Shown here: one piece after another, positions 1 to 39,577 of the stretch
Layout: the number at the start of each line of letters is the position of its first letter
Numbering within the stretch: position 1 is the stretch's first letter
Assembly: GCA_027972325.1 (NCBI GenBank)
Contig: JAPMOS010000085.1
Location: 107,501 to 152,500, forward strand
DNA from: Paratrimastix pyriformis
Lineage: Eukaryota > Preaxostyla > Paratrimastigidae
Length of the DNA: 45,000 nucleotides
Reading direction: 5' to 3'
Position numbers and translations under genes: made by a program
The notes under the pieces: model-generated
Told to the model about the DNA's origin: nothing
What the model saw: the letters and a program-made list of their open reading frames with translations, nothing else
The model's database searches: none

Positions 1-27
1 ACGTTCCGTTCCTGCCTCCCCCCCCCC

Positions 28-58
<31 letters not shown>

Positions 59-501
59 ACACACACACACAGCATTACGCCACGACGGCAGTCCGTCCTC
101 TCCCTAACGAGCCTATCAAACTCCCTCCACAGGGGATTCCTTCGCCCACGGGTGCAGTGACATTCGTGCTGTCTCTTCTACCTCTCTGGTTTTTGTTTTA
201 TTTTCCCGTTACTTCGTTCCTTCTTTACACGACACACACACTCACACACACATACACATGTCCCTCCTCCTCCTCCTCCTCCTCCTCCTCCTCGTTTGTG
301 GATTCTGCCCCTTGTCTTCATCCCCCCTTAAGCACGCACTCCTTTTCTCACATCATCATCATCATCCAGTCATCATCATCCAGTCATCATCATCATCATC
401 CGATCATCATCATCATCATCCAATCATCATCGGATGATCATCATCAATCATCTTCCAATCATCATCCAACCATCCCCCATCTTCGCAGCCGGTTCGACAC
501 G
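1..501. other. Upstream region of the F-box/LRR-like gene
   Basis: No gene seen. It holds a poly-C run followed by (AC)n at about 20-72, an 88-bp block at 153-240 that recurs exactly at 28219-28306, a short (TCC)n at 261-292, and an ATC-rich stretch at about 348-470 just before the ATG at 502. The promoter presumably lies here, but I see no clear core motif. Confidence 0.6.
153..240 (+). repeat. 88-bp dispersed repeat, copy 1
   Basis: Identical to 28219-28306, same orientation. Both copies stand next to poly-C plus (AC)n tracts. Confidence 0.97.
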
Positions 502-9072
<8,571 letters not shown>

Positions 9073-9334
9073 GGGTTGTGTGTTGTCGTATTTCCATCCA
9101 TCCATCCATCCACCCCACACCCCTGGTCTCCGTCGATGTCCAGGAGGGCAGGGGAGGTTGTACCCGACAATGATTTTGTTTTTTTGGGAAAAAGACTGCA
9201 GTGTGACTCTGTCTTCGACATTTTGGAATGGGGCCCATTTCCTTTTTGAGATTTGAGACGGTTGGTTACTCAGTTTGTGCCAAATATTCAACACGGGCCC
9301 GAAAAGAAAGGGGAAAAAAAAAGGCGCCACATTC
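9073..9334. other. Convergent 3' intergenic region
   Basis: Lies between the stop codons of two convergent LRR genes and holds both 3' UTRs. It contains a short (ATCC)n near 9092-9110 and A-rich strings. No gene seen. Confidence 0.7.
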
Positions 9335-11488
9335 TCAAAAAATCGAGAACCCACCGGGCCGGTCGGCCAACCAGGCATCATCCCCCGTCGCCTTCTCCAG
9401 AGACGCCCCCGGAAACCGGCTGGCCAGCTGCCCACGCCACGTCCGGTCGATCTGGCCCCCGATCCGAAGCAGGTTGCTGTTCCCGATCTCGAATCGGGAC
9501 AAAACCACTTCGAACGGCGCCTGCAGCTCCTCCAGCAGTGGGCAGTTGAGGGTCAGTGCGCACAGCACTGGGCGCCGGGACGAGGCAGCAGTGACGGAGA
9601 AGGGCCCGCCGATGGTGAGCCGGCGGAGGGGCGGGCAGGTCAGGACCAGGTCGGCCGGGTATGTCCCGAGGGTCAGGCAGGCCAATTGGGGCAGCCGGCC
9701 CAGGGAGGCCGAGCGACGGGGCCAGGCGAGCGGTGGAGCAGGCGTTTTCAAGGTGACGTGCCGCAGATGGGCCCCATGCTCCTCTAAGAGACTCAGCAGA
9801 CATGCCTCATTCAGGGCACCGCCGGAATCCCGCAGGAACACGAGCGGGACTGGGTGGGGGCTCTCCATTGTGAGGGAGGCCAACTCGTTCCATTCCAGTT
9901 GCAGGTTGGCCAGGACAGGACAGCACAACGTCAGACGGGCCCGGGGCGTATCGCGCGCCACACCAATGTCATCCCCGCGCAGTCGGAGCACCCGCAATCC
10001 CGCGCCCTCCAGCCGAAGGTTTGTCGGGGGGGTGTTGTCGTCGTCCGATCCCAAAAATGTGATCTCAAGGCGCTCCAGTGACCCCGGAAGACGCAGAACG
10101 GAGGGTTGCTGGCCCCCGACGAACTGGGCGCTGGCCAGTCGAATGTCAAGCCGGGTCAGTCGGCAGCACCCCGCCAGCAGCTCATCGCACATTCCCGAGC
10201 GGCCAGCCCAGAATTCGGTCAGTTGGCGGAGCCGAGGCGAGCCCGCGCGCAGCTGATCCAGGAGAGCATCCGCCCAGCCGGTGGCTGTGGGAAGGAGACT
10301 CCACGACCAGGGTGCCCGGAGGCGATCCAGGGAGGGGCAGTGCATGGTCAGCGCGTAGGGCTCGGCGCAGGAGCGAAACTGGGGCAATTCAAGGGTGGTC
10401 AGGGAAGGGCAGTCCAAGGTCAGAGACGAAAGCGAGCCCAGGTGGACTTCACGCAGAACAAGTCGGCGCAGTTGGTTGCTGGCGATGCTGATGGGGTGCC
10501 GATACGTGCCGAGGTGGGCGAGGCTGAGGGATTCGAGACGGGCGAGGAGGGCAGGAGGCAGCAGGGCCTGCTCACTGGTGGGAGGAGACTCATCGGGCGT
10601 GGCAAAAAAGCGGCAATTGCTGATGCCCTGAATCCGAAGGGCAACGGAGCGTAGGGTGTCCTGGTTGGCCGCGAGCAGCCGGGGCAGAGCGGGCGATTCG
10701 GTCGTCATCAAGTCGAATTCGGCCAGCCGGCAGATGCCCAGGTCGGCGAGCTTTGCCAAACTTTGGCCCTCAAGCCGAGTGGCCAGCCGGACCAGGCGGG
10801 AGCAGAGGTGGCGCAGGGCCGGGGGGCACCGGGGAATCGCAAGCTTCTCGAGTGACTCACACCGGACAAGCAGGTTGCCCAGACTTGACGTGACGGGAAG
10901 CTCGGGGATGCTGAGCTGGCGCAATGTACTTGCCAGTGGGTAAAGCGCGGTGTAATCGAAGGTGCTCGTGTCCTGGTTTGTGTAGCCAAGAATATGCAGT
11001 GCCTGGAGGTTGGGACAGAACCGACCCAGGGCGACCAGCAGGGCGGAGTCGACCAGGCGGGTGCGACTTCTGTCCAACCAGAGCTCCTTCAGGTCAGCTA
11101 AATGGCCTGCCTCGAGCAGGGCGAGAACGAGTGGTCCCAAGGGAAGGCGCAAATAGGTCAGAGAGTGAAGTCCGCCGAAAGTGGTTTGCACCCAAGCGGT
11201 GATGGCTGGGGAATCGTGTTCGAAGAAGGGGATCCGCTGGTCGACCAATGACATCTTCACAAGGTTTTTACACGAGCGAGCGAGTGCACTCAAGGCCTCA
11301 GCAGACACAGTCGGGAGAGCAGGGTCGGAGTCGTCGAAAGAGAGATCATGTACTGCCCCGTTCACAGTCATCCGAATGGCATGCGAGAGGCTGATTAATT
11401 GAATATAGGTGATGGTGGGATATTCTGACGCCTCGATCACCAGCAAATACAGCTCGAGAGGAAGCCGCGAAATTATTTCCATCATCAT
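9335..11488 (-). CDS. F-box/leucine-rich-repeat protein, single exon
   Basis: One uninterrupted 717-residue frame starting at an ATG triplet (MMMEIISR) and ending in TGA. The N-terminus has an F-box-like segment (RLPLELYLLVIEASEYP, then YIQLISLSHAIRM). The rest is irregular leucine-rich repeats, many opening with a Cys-Pro pair: CPNLQALHILGY, CPSLTTLELPQF, CCRLTRLDIRL, CPVLANLQLEW, CPPLRRLTIGG and CPLLEELQAPF. Such proteins are typically substrate receptors of SCF ubiquitin ligases, which is inferred here. It has no introns although every host neighbour is heavily spliced, so a retrocopy origin is possible. It is convergent with the F-box/LRR-like gene at 502-9072, and the two may be related. 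Confidence 0.88.
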   Translation of the reverse strand: MMMEIISRLPLELYLLVIEASEYPTITYIQLISLSHAIRMTVNGAVHDLSFDDSDPALPTVSAEALSALARSCKNLVKMSLVDQRIPFFEHDSPAITAWVQTTFGGLHSLTYLRLPLGPLVLALLEAGHLADLKELWLDRSRTRLVDSALLVALGRFCPNLQALHILGYTNQDTSTFDYTALYPLASTLRQLSIPELPVTSSLGNLLVRCESLEKLAIPRCPPALRHLCSRLVRLATRLEGQSLAKLADLGICRLAEFDLMTTESPALPRLLAANQDTLRSVALRIQGISNCRFFATPDESPPTSEQALLPPALLARLESLSLAHLGTYRHPISIASNQLRRLVLREVHLGSLSSLTLDCPSLTTLELPQFRSCAEPYALTMHCPSLDRLRAPWSWSLLPTATGWADALLDQLRAGSPRLRQLTEFWAGRSGMCDELLAGCCRLTRLDIRLASAQFVGGQQPSVLRLPGSLERLEITFLGSDDDNTPPTNLRLEGAGLRVLRLRGDDIGVARDTPRARLTLCCPVLANLQLEWNELASLTMESPHPVPLVFLRDSGGALNEACLLSLLEEHGAHLRHVTLKTPAPPLAWPRRSASLGRLPQLACLTLGTYPADLVLTCPPLRRLTIGGPFSVTAASSRRPVLCALTLNCPLLEELQAPFEVVLSRFEIGNSNLLRIGGQIDRTWRGQLASRFPGASLEKATGDDAWLADRPGGFSIF

Positions 11489-11773
11489 CTGGTCAAAACG
11501 ACTTCGGCAAATGAAGAGAGGACTAAAACAAGCAGACCCAATTTATGGAATTGTCAAAGACCAAGCGATCAAGCGATCACTCAAAAGAATTCCGGCAGCC
11601 CGCCACCACCTGTGTTATGTCGACTGGCTCCAAGAAAAAACCAAGAGGGAGAAAGAGGGTCGACGATCCTGACCACCAGCAGCGAGACGACGACCGAATG
11701 TTGTCATCGAAACCCTGGAACCCAAGGCCCATATTAATCGGTATCATCATCATCGTATTAAAAAACAACAAAT
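11489..11773. other. Intergenic region upstream of the single-exon LRR gene
   Basis: 285 bp between the stop of the scaffold gene (TAA at 11774-11776 on the minus strand) and the ATG of the LRR gene. It probably holds the 3' UTR of the first and the promoter of the second. No clear motif seen. Confidence 0.6.
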
Positions 11774-25259
<13,486 letters not shown>

Positions 25260-25270
25260 AAAAAGAAAAA

Positions 25271-31614
<6,344 letters not shown>

Positions 31615-31758
31615 CTGTCAAAGTATTTGAACAGTCGAGTTTGCGTGTTGCACCCCGTAGACGTTGGCTAGGACCGTCAAACGGCTTGCTCGATGAGGCA
31701 ACCTGATTCAAATTCGGCGGGACGCTGGAGAAAACCGTTCGCGCCGCGGTTTTTCTAA
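31615..31758. promoter_or_regulatory. Divergent intergenic region between WRNIP1 and the ankyrin gene
   Basis: 144 bp between the outermost WRNIP1 exon I can place (minus) and the ATG of the ankyrin gene (plus). It probably carries a shared bidirectional promoter and the missing 5' exon of WRNIP1. No TATA-like box is evident. The minus strand has no ATG in this interval that suits WRNIP1. Confidence 0.5.
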
Positions 31759-33464
31759 ATGGACTGTGCTGCTGATAATTTCGGAGGGTTGCCCTACCGG
31801 CAACTGATCGCGGCAATTAAAACCGGGGACCCCCTCCAGTTGAGAGCCATCATCATCCGGTTGGTGTTTCTTGATTTATTTTTTGGGCTTGTTCATCTCA
31901 ATGATGTTGTCTACAGTGAACCCGATGTCCTCAATCTGGTCCATCCCGAGCACGGCGCACTGGTTCACCGCTGTGTCAACTCGGGCAATCTTCGTATGGT
32001 GGAGGAAGTTCTCCGTTTCAAGCCCCGGCTCGACACATTGGAAGGGGTTTGTTCTTGGTTTGTTTCCCTTTTTCACGTCTTTCCGGACAGCGGGGCTACA
32101 CGCCATTGCATCTCGCTGCTGGCGCTGGCGCTGCCCTTATGTGCAAGGTCCTTCTCCAGCACGGGGCGGATCCCTCGCACACAAACAAGGATGGGATGAC
32201 GGCGTTGATGGTCTGTGATTGTTCGCGCTTCACACACGAGCATCGACCCGATCGAACTATGTAATGTAGACTGCCGCCTGGTTCAATAGACTCGATGTGC
32301 TCAAAGTGGTCTGCAGTTTTTTCTCCTTTTCATTGCCCCGACAACTGTGTTGAACGCACGATTTTTTTTTCCCGCAGCTTTTGCAAGGTGGGGCCGATAT
32401 TAACCAACGTGACCCCACGGGCACAGGCGCAATGCACTGGGCCGCCCGGCAGGGCTGCTTGATATGTATTAAGTCTGTTTTTCCCGCACACGCCACTGCC
32501 ATGCCACAGCAGCAGAATCTTCCCGCGAAAAACAAAATTCTCATTCCGGAGTTTGGGGCTATCACCCCCGGGTGCTATCCACTTGTCCCCCAAAGGTACA
32601 TGGTTCAATTCCCGGGGGTGATTGTGGACCTGCCCGATCGGTACGAGTGCACCCCGTGCTACTTCGCAGCCCGCTTTCAGCACTTCGACTGTGCCGAAGT
32701 CCGCAACCGGTTGGTGTTGTTGTTGTGGTTTTTGTGGTTTTTGGTGGTGCTGGTGGTGGTGCTGGTGGTGCTGGTGGTGGTGCTGGTGGTGGTGCTGGTG
32801 GTGGTGCTGGTGGTGCTGGTGGGGTGGTGCTGGTGGTGGTGGTGGCGGCGGCGGCAGAGGTGGCGGTGGTGGTGTGATTGGTTTTTGCTGATGTTGGATG
32901 TGGGGGCTGGGGCCGGGGCTGGTGCTGAGGTTTTCCCCTCGTCCTTCACACTGCCCACCTTGTGTCGTCGCAGGTGCTGATCAATTACGGGGCGGATGCC
33001 AACAAGCTGACCTACCGCGGCCGGTCGGCTGTCGATTACCTGCCGGCCATCGCCGCCGTCCCGCGTGGGACAAGTCTGTGTCACCTCCTGCCCCACCTGT
33101 GTGGGGATTACCCCCCCCCCCCCCCCCCCACGCTGGCACTCCTGTCCACTCGCGTGCGTGCGGATGATGATCTGGATGATGATGATGATGATTGGATGAT
33201 GTTGATGATGTTGATGATGTTGATGATGATGTTGATGATGATGTTGATGATGTTGATGTTGATGATGACGATGATGATGATGATGATGATCCGGATGATG
33301 ATTGAGTGATGATTGAGTGATGATGATGATGATTGAGTGATGATGATGATGATTGGATGATGATGATGATGATTGGATGATGATGATTGGATGATGATGA
33401 TTGGATGATGATGATTGGGTGATGATGATTGGGGATGATGATGATTGGGGATGATGATGATTGG

Positions 33465-33522
<58 letters not shown>

Positions 33523-35531
33523 CCGATCTCTCTGACACCACGCGCACTTCCCCTGCCCCTGGTTTGACCGATCCGCAGAGCTTCCTGGCCGGGGCGTCCT
33601 GCGCTCCCCGCCACCACCATCCGCCCGCAGCCGGAGCAACTCCCGCTCGCCCACCCCGCCGCCCCCGCCCACCACCCCGCCACCACCTGCGCCTTCCCCG
33701 CGCGGCATGCCTGGGGTCGGCGGTTCGAGTCCCGACAGCCCCGGACCCGTTCCGCGGCTCGGGGGCGGGGGAATTGGGACGCCGGCCACACCCAGGGGGA
33801 GAGCGGCCACCCGACCGCCGATGTCACCCGGGTCGTATGCCGCCGCGCATGCCGGGCACCAGGCACAGCAGCAGCAGCAAGGGGCGGCTGGTCTGTACAG
33901 GTGTGTGTGTGTGTGTGATCGGATCTCATGTCTGATCGAAGAGTACACCATCGCGATCGGAAATTGGATGGGGGGGAGGAGGGGGAGGGGGGGAGGGGGG
34001 GAGGGAACAGGAACGGAATCAGAAATAAAGAAAACCTATCATCATCATCCAATCATCATCCAGATCATCATCATCATCCAGATCATCATCATCATCCAGA
34101 TCATCATCAATCATCATCCAAGCATCATCCCAACATCCTCATCCAGATCAGCATCCGCATCCGCATCAGCTTTCGCATCATCATCATCATCATCCGATCG
34201 TCATCGTCATCATCATCATCTCCTCATTCCCCTCCCCGCCCCTTTTTTTCACAGCAGAGGATGCCTTCACCCGGCTTGCCTCCCCCGGCCTCCCCTCCCC
34301 TGTGTCCCTCACCCCGCGGAGCCCTCGTCACCCCCCGGTCACCACCACCTCTGGCCCTCGCGGCTATGTCCCCCCGGGGTTTCTCGCCCATACCGGGTAT
34401 GTCACCCCGCCGGTCACCCACACCCCCACCGCCCACGGGTCAATCACCCCGCCTGGGTCGATCACCCCTGCCACCATCACCCCCACCCGCTGCCCTGGCA
34501 GTATGCGCCGTCGCTCCTCTGGTCGCTCAACCCTCGCCATCTCCCGCCGCCATCTCGTCATCACCGCCCGGGTGCGTCCCGGCAGCGCTGGGCGGGGGCC
34601 ACGAGTCCCGTTCCCCGCCACCGCAACAGCCACAGCCACAGCCACGACCACCCACCCCGGGCAACCACGAGTCACGTTCCCCGCCACCACCATCATCATC
34701 ACCCGCGGGCGGCCCGCTTGTTAGCCCGCGCATGGCTCAGCGGGCTGGAAGCGGAGGGGCCGGGGGACCCGGCGGTCGCGATCCCATCTCGCCCTTGGGC
34801 GCTGCCCGCAGGCCGGCAGGCGTCGGTCCGTTTTTTGGGGTGTGACGATGCGGAAGGGGCGGTGTGTGGATGGGGGGATGGGGTGGGGGGGAGACGGAAC
34901 GAGAGGACGGGGGATCGGAGAATTTCGCGCGGACAAAAAACGATCACCCAGAGTGGCGGAACGAGAAGACGGGGGTTCAGCGCGGACAAAAAACGATCAT
35001 CCAGGGTGGCGGAACGAGAAGACGGGGAGGTGGTCGAGAAAGTATTTTTTCCTCAGAGCGGAACGCGTGACGACGGGGGAGGACGGGATGCGCGAGTGTA
35101 GTATCTGTGAGTGATGCGCTGTGTAGTGATGCGGTATCTGTGAGTGATGCGCTGTGTAGTATCGCGCGGTCTCATTGGCCACTGCACGCTCTTGAGCCGT
35201 CATAGTGGCGAGCGTCTGAACTTGGAACACGGAATTGTTGGGCGGTGATCAGCTGCTATACTCACAGAGCTCACATCGATCGTGTTGAAGAAGACGTTGC
35301 CGAAGCTGATGGGTTCCGGCCTGACGGGTGGTGATTGATGAGCGGCCAGCTCGCTGTAGAAGCGTCCGATCGCGGCGTTGTTGGGGTACTGATAGAACGT
35401 CATGAACCATGCATTGACGTCCACCGTGGTCCAGAATCGTGAGCGAGATCACTTTTATCCATCCAACAACCCATGTCTCGAGCCACTCATTCTCCTTCCT
35501 GTCCGATTGATCAGTCCCTTTGCACCCCCCC

Positions 35532-35562
<31 letters not shown>

Positions 35563-36030
35563 ACACATCCAGGTTGCGTCCCGGCTCCACTACTTCCCGC
35601 CAGCCCGCACCCGCCCGCCCACATGCCTCCGCTCCCCCGCCTGCCTCCGCCGCCCTCCCCCGCATCGCCTGCCACCCCCCGGGGCAGCGGTCGCACCCCC
35701 CGCGCCGCCACACCACCTGCCGGATCCCCGCTGGTGTCGCCACGTGCCGGCCACTCCCCAACCACCCCACCAGCACATGAACCGCATCGGCTGCCCCCAC
35801 AGGTCCGCCCTGCCGGGAGGGGCTCATGTGTGGGATTGATCAATCGGACAGAAATGCATGTCTCTGTGTTTTCTGTGTGTCTGTGTCCTGTGTCTGTGTA
35901 TCTCTCCTATTCTTATCGAGTAACTTAGCCGGTGAGTAAAATTATTGTCGTTTTCAGAACAGATTCTGACTTAGAGGCGTTCAGTCATTATCTGACCGAT
36001 GACAGCTTCGTGTGCCTTTCTGTGCGATGA
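31759..36030 (+). CDS. Ankyrin-repeat protein with Ser/Pro/Arg-rich tail
   Basis: Exons: 31759-31859, 31917-32046, 32091-32210, 32270-32308, 32378-32698, 32974-33073, 33579-33890, 34258-34825, 35573-35802, and a tentative last exon 35929-36030 (TGA). Ankyrin signatures are clear: HGALVHRCVNSGNLRMVEEVL, RGYTPLHLAAGAGAALMCKV with LLQHGADP, GAMHWAARQGCLICIK, and VLINYGADANKLTYRGRSAV. An atypical insert of about 50 residues (KILIPEFGAITPGCYPLVPQ and on) splits one repeat. The tail is Pro-rich with recurring SPR, TPRG and SPRG motifs, which may be proline-directed kinase sites. Phases match throughout except between 33579-33890 and 34258-34825, where a small exon or another donor is missing. Ankyrin proteins act as interaction scaffolds. 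No specific partner can be named. Confidence 0.75.
32700..32880. repeat. (TGG/TGC)n array in an ankyrin-gene intron
   Basis: GTGGTGCTGGTGG-type repeats starting right after the GTCCG donor at 32699. Confidence 0.9.
33161..33521. repeat. (GAT)n array in an ankyrin-gene intron
   Basis: GAT triplets with GATGTT, TTGAGT, TTGG and TTGGG interruptions, preceded by a poly-C run near 33110-33129. Confidence 0.93.
33891..34257. other. Ankyrin-gene intron with dispersed-repeat copy and ATC array
   Basis: Holds a copy of a dispersed repeat (GGATCTCATGTCTGATC near 33920-33936, GAACAGGAACGGAATCAGA near 34005-34023), then ATC/ATCCAG triplets to about 34220. A small unplaced exon may lie here, because the flanking phases disagree. 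Confidence 0.6.
34826..35572. other. Ankyrin-gene intron with 53-bp tandem repeat and an antisense ORF
   Basis: A 53-bp unit (CGCGGACAAAAAACGATCA and on) repeats from about 34890 to 35035. A minus-strand frame at 35228-35424 reads WFMTFYQYPNNAAIGRFYSE and FGNVFFNTID, which looks like real coding sequence but cannot be joined to any neighbour. A poly-C and (AC)n tract precedes the next exon. Confidence 0.5.
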
Positions 36031-36335
36031 CTTTTGTTTTTTTTTGCAAATTCGCCTCCCATCGCTCACATTTTGTCATCCCCCCGCATGTTCTCACTGT
36101 CTGTGTCGCCGCCGCTGTTTTTTTGACACGGGTGGGACCTCATGTTATAATCAAGCGCAATTACAATTTAGGGGAAAAAAGTTTTTTTTGACACGGGTGG
36201 GACCTCATGTTTGATCAAACGCACTCAGAAGAAAAGGAGGAAATTGGATGGGGAAAAAAGAACATGAACGGAATCAGAAAAACCCCATCATACACCCAAA
36301 ATCCCACACCCACCCCCACCCCCCACACAAAGGCC
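36031..36335. repeat. Tandem copies of a dispersed repeat downstream of the ankyrin gene
   Basis: The string T-run, GACACGGGTGGGACCTCATGTT, ATCAA occurs twice (about 36117-36165 and 36182-36222). It is followed by GGAAATTGGATGGGG and GAACATGAACGGAATCAGA. Related pieces occur at 19225-19275 (minus), 33916-34040 (plus) and 6235-6400 (minus). Confidence 0.7.
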
Positions 36336-39274
36336 TCAGCCGGCGGCCACCCTCACCCGGGACTCGAGGAGGGTGGTGTCTTGCGGGGCCACCTTGGTCA
36401 CGGCGCGGGTGATCCTCTCAGTGGCCATGGACTTGGCGAGCTGTAGATCTCGGGCGGCCACTGCGGCAGAGGCATGCTGGCACCAGTTGCAGCTCATCTC
36501 GTAGGCAAAGCGGACGAAGACCATGGAGAAACGGGCGAGCCACCAGCGGCGAGAGATGCGGTTCCCCTTCCCTCCGGCGGCGATGATGCGGTCGATGGCC
36601 TTCTCGGCTCCGGGCCCCAGCTGGCCAGTGCAGGTGGCTCCGGCAGGCAGGAACTCGGCGTCGGGGTATGCAGTCATGAAGGCCTTGTAGGCAGAAACCT
36701 TGCCGGCTTCCAGTCTCTGCGGCACGTTGCCAAGGGTGGCCTCGGCTGCGTAACTGGGAGCAAGCACCTCCCCGACAATGAAATCAAGGAAGACAGTCTT
36801 GGTGGAGTGGCGTCCCCCACCCCAGGCACTTCGAGCACGAGATCCGGCTGGTGACGCTCCTCCGCGGTTGCCCCGGGCAGGCGGCGCTCCATTCGAACCC
36901 CAATGCGGGCAGTGGTAGCCATGTTGAAGACCAGCAGCTTCCAGGCGTTGTGACGTTGGATGGCCAGTGAGTGGTTGATGGCCAGGCACAGACGGTCATG
37001 CCCCTCGACGAGGGGTTCACCGCAAAGCGGACAGAACAATCCGAAGCCCAGAGTCGTTTTCCATGGCGCGGCAGAGACGCCGAGCCGTAACAGGATCGCG
37101 TATCTCATCTCCTCATCGTCGAGTTCGAAGAGGGGGCAGGGGAAGCACTGGAGAAAGGCGGACGCACAGGGCCCCATGGTGGCCTTGCACATTTTGCGGG
37201 CATCGGCAGGCAGGGACTCCAGGCTGGCGGCGGCAGTGGCGGTCATGCTCTCCTCCCAGAGGGTGTGCTGAACCTTCTTGGGCCCCAGGCGCGTTCCATG
37301 CTGCTCGAATGAGCGGTGATCTGCACCGGGCGAGATGCCCAGGCGATGCATGGATTGCGCCGAAAGACCCAGGAAGGTAGCAGCAAGCTCCGGTTGTTGA
37401 GCCGTGGCCTCCCAAATCTGCCAGAGTGTCTCCTGGATGCTCCTGGGCACTTCAGGAGCCGTCAAGATCGAGATGGTGGCCCCGGCCAGGGCCGCGTCTC
37501 TGGCCGGCGCCATCCGCTGGATGCCCAACCCCCCAAAACGAATAGGAAGGCTGATGCGCTCGAGGGAAGGCACGGCCTCGCGAGCCAGGGAGAGGCGAGC
37601 CAGCAACTTGGTCAGGATCCGGTCGTCGAAGTCGGCCAGGTCCTTGGTTCCACAACCCGAGGCACGGGTCTGGAATGTGAGGCGGGGAACGACGGAGAGC
37701 CGGAGGATCAACAAGAAGGCCTGGAGAGTGAGTGGGCTGGCAAGTTCGGCCACGTGCACCGCGGCATCGGCGGCGGCCTTCACAGCACGGGCAGAGGCGT
37801 TGGGGGACCCAAGGCAAACCCCCAGAAGATCAAGGCCGTCCTCGAGGGTGGCCCGGGGGACCAGTTCCTCTCCGACCTGGAGGGCCACGGGCGCCCAATA
37901 CCAGCACTTGGACCCGTTCACCGCGATTCCCAGCTCCTGACAGGAGGACCGGCATGTGTCCAGCAGGCGTTGGGCGTCGGCAGTGGTGGTGATGATGTAG
38001 AGATCGTCGAGGTAGGCAAGGACTGGGGGGATGCGGACCCCCCGGATGCTGATGGTTGGCGCCTGCGCAGAGATAGACTTCACCACGTGGTCGTAAGTCA
38101 GAGCAAACGCCAGAGGGGACAACGGATCCCCTTGTTTGACCCCTGAAAAAGATGCAACCTTCTCGCCATCGAAAGTGAGGGGGCCCTCGAAGGAAGACTC
38201 CAGCAGCTTGGCCATGTCACATCCCCAGCAGCTTGAGCAGGCCGCAAGGAGCGCTGGCCGCGAAATCACGTTGAATGCGTTTTTGGCGTCAGTCTTGATA
38301 ATGGTCACCTCAGGCCCCGCGCCCGCGACAATGAAGCTCATGAGAGCATGCAAAACAGCAGGGGCATCAGGGCACCGGACGCCCAGCTGCGCGTCCGAGA
38401 GGGTAGCCCGGGTCGCCTCCACGACCCGCCCCGCCAACGCCCTCGACAAGACCCTGGAAAGGGTCTCACCGACAGCAATTGGCCGCACCCTCCCCCCCGG
38501 CTTCGGGAGAGGGTGCAGCCGAGCCTGGGAGAGGCTCGGGGGGATGTGGCACTCCGCAACACAGAAGTTGAAGAGGGAGACCAGCGATGGCACAATTGAT
38601 GGCGCCAACCCTGCAGCCTTCCGTAGCAGGGCGGGCCCCAGGCCAGAGGGCCCTGCGCCACCGTTTGGCAGCCGGCGAACAATCTTGGAAATGGTGGCCT
38701 CGTCAAACGGGGCAATCGGCCCCGTCTTGGGTGGACCGAAGGCGGGAACAGGTCCGGGGACGGCCAGGGGCTGGCCGACGTGTGCATCCCGGAGACCCGC
38801 CAGGGCCACATCACGAGGGAGGGGGGCGGCAGACATAAGGATCGATACGGCCGCATGCACTCGGCCTTCCCCCATTGCCCTCGTGGCACCTCGTTGCGCT
38901 TGAGAAAGCTTCCCCCGTGAGCCTCCCCCGCGGCCGCCGCGGCCTTGGCGCGAAAAGGCCTTTGAAACGTCCGTGATGCCGGCCAGGGCCTTGTCGACTC
39001 GTGCACGGGCATCGGGCTCAGGAGAGAGGGCGGCGGCTGCCACCCCCTCGAGAGCCAGGGCCAGCTGCCCCGCAAAGGCTTGGAGCCTGGCGCCGGAGAG
39101 GTACCTGGCCCAGAGCCAAGCCCCCCCAGTCGGGCCCGCTGCAACCACATCACCCCCCGGGAGGGTCGCCGCGGGAGCCTCGCCCACGGCGGCAGCGGCA
39201 GCAGGACCAGTGGTGGCACCCAGACGGGCACCAAGAGAGGCAACAGGAGTATCCAGAATCATAGTGGGCAGCAA
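36336..39274 (-). mobile_element. LINE-like retroelement ORF: reverse transcriptase plus restriction-like endonuclease
   Basis: A frame of 866 residues opens at 39274. After an Ala/Gly-rich N-terminus, a reverse transcriptase domain follows: LPKPGGRVRPIAVGE, KTDAKNAFNVISRPAL, GVKQGDPLSPLAFALTYD and catalytic YLDDLYII. A zinc-knuckle-like FCPLCGEPLVEGHDRLC with nearby His comes later, then HQPDLVLEVPG. The typical continuation (KTVFLDFIVGEVLAPSYAAE, then LGPGAEKAIDRI and RRWWLARFS) lies in a neighbouring frame down to 36336, so this copy has at least one frame interruption. An RT followed by a PD-(D/E)XK-type endonuclease is the plan of early-branching site-specific LINEs. The exact clade is not assigned. 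No poly-A tail or target duplication could be fixed. Confidence 0.85.
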
Positions 39275-39316
39275 TTCGAGAGCCCGGGTGAAAGAGAATT
39301 GCGCCAGGAGATCACG

Positions 39317-39577
39317 AAACAGAGAGTTATACGAATATGGAGGAGTAGAGAGTATCTCTACTCTTTGATGTAAGCGTTGCGATTATCATCCCCCTCGCGC
39401 AATGAAAGAAAAGAAAAAGAACGGAGTACCGGCACAGATAGAGATGCCAACCCCGGTTCGCGAAGATGAAATATCCCCGCACTCCTTTCTTCCAAGTTCG
39501 GGGCAGCTCGCTGGGAGGATGGGTGGGACCGAGTAGAGATACTCTCTACTCCTCCATATTCGTATAACTCTCTGTTT
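39317..39577. repeat. 47-bp perfect inverted repeat between two retroelements
   Basis: The left arm 39317-39363 (AAACAGAGAGTTATACGAAT and on) is the exact reverse complement of the right arm 39531-39577. A third, 29-bp copy in the left-arm orientation lies at 39635-39663 and matches 39342-39370. The inner part GAGTAGAGAGTATCTCTACTC is itself nearly palindromic. Confidence 0.95.

Noticed and set aside
9228-10256. 342-codon plus-strand ORF
   Set aside because: Antisense shadow of the GC-rich single-exon LRR gene, with Arg/Ser-rich composition and no domain.
38136-38903. Plus-strand ORF of 255 codons
   Set aside because: Antisense shadow of the LINE-like reverse transcriptase frame.
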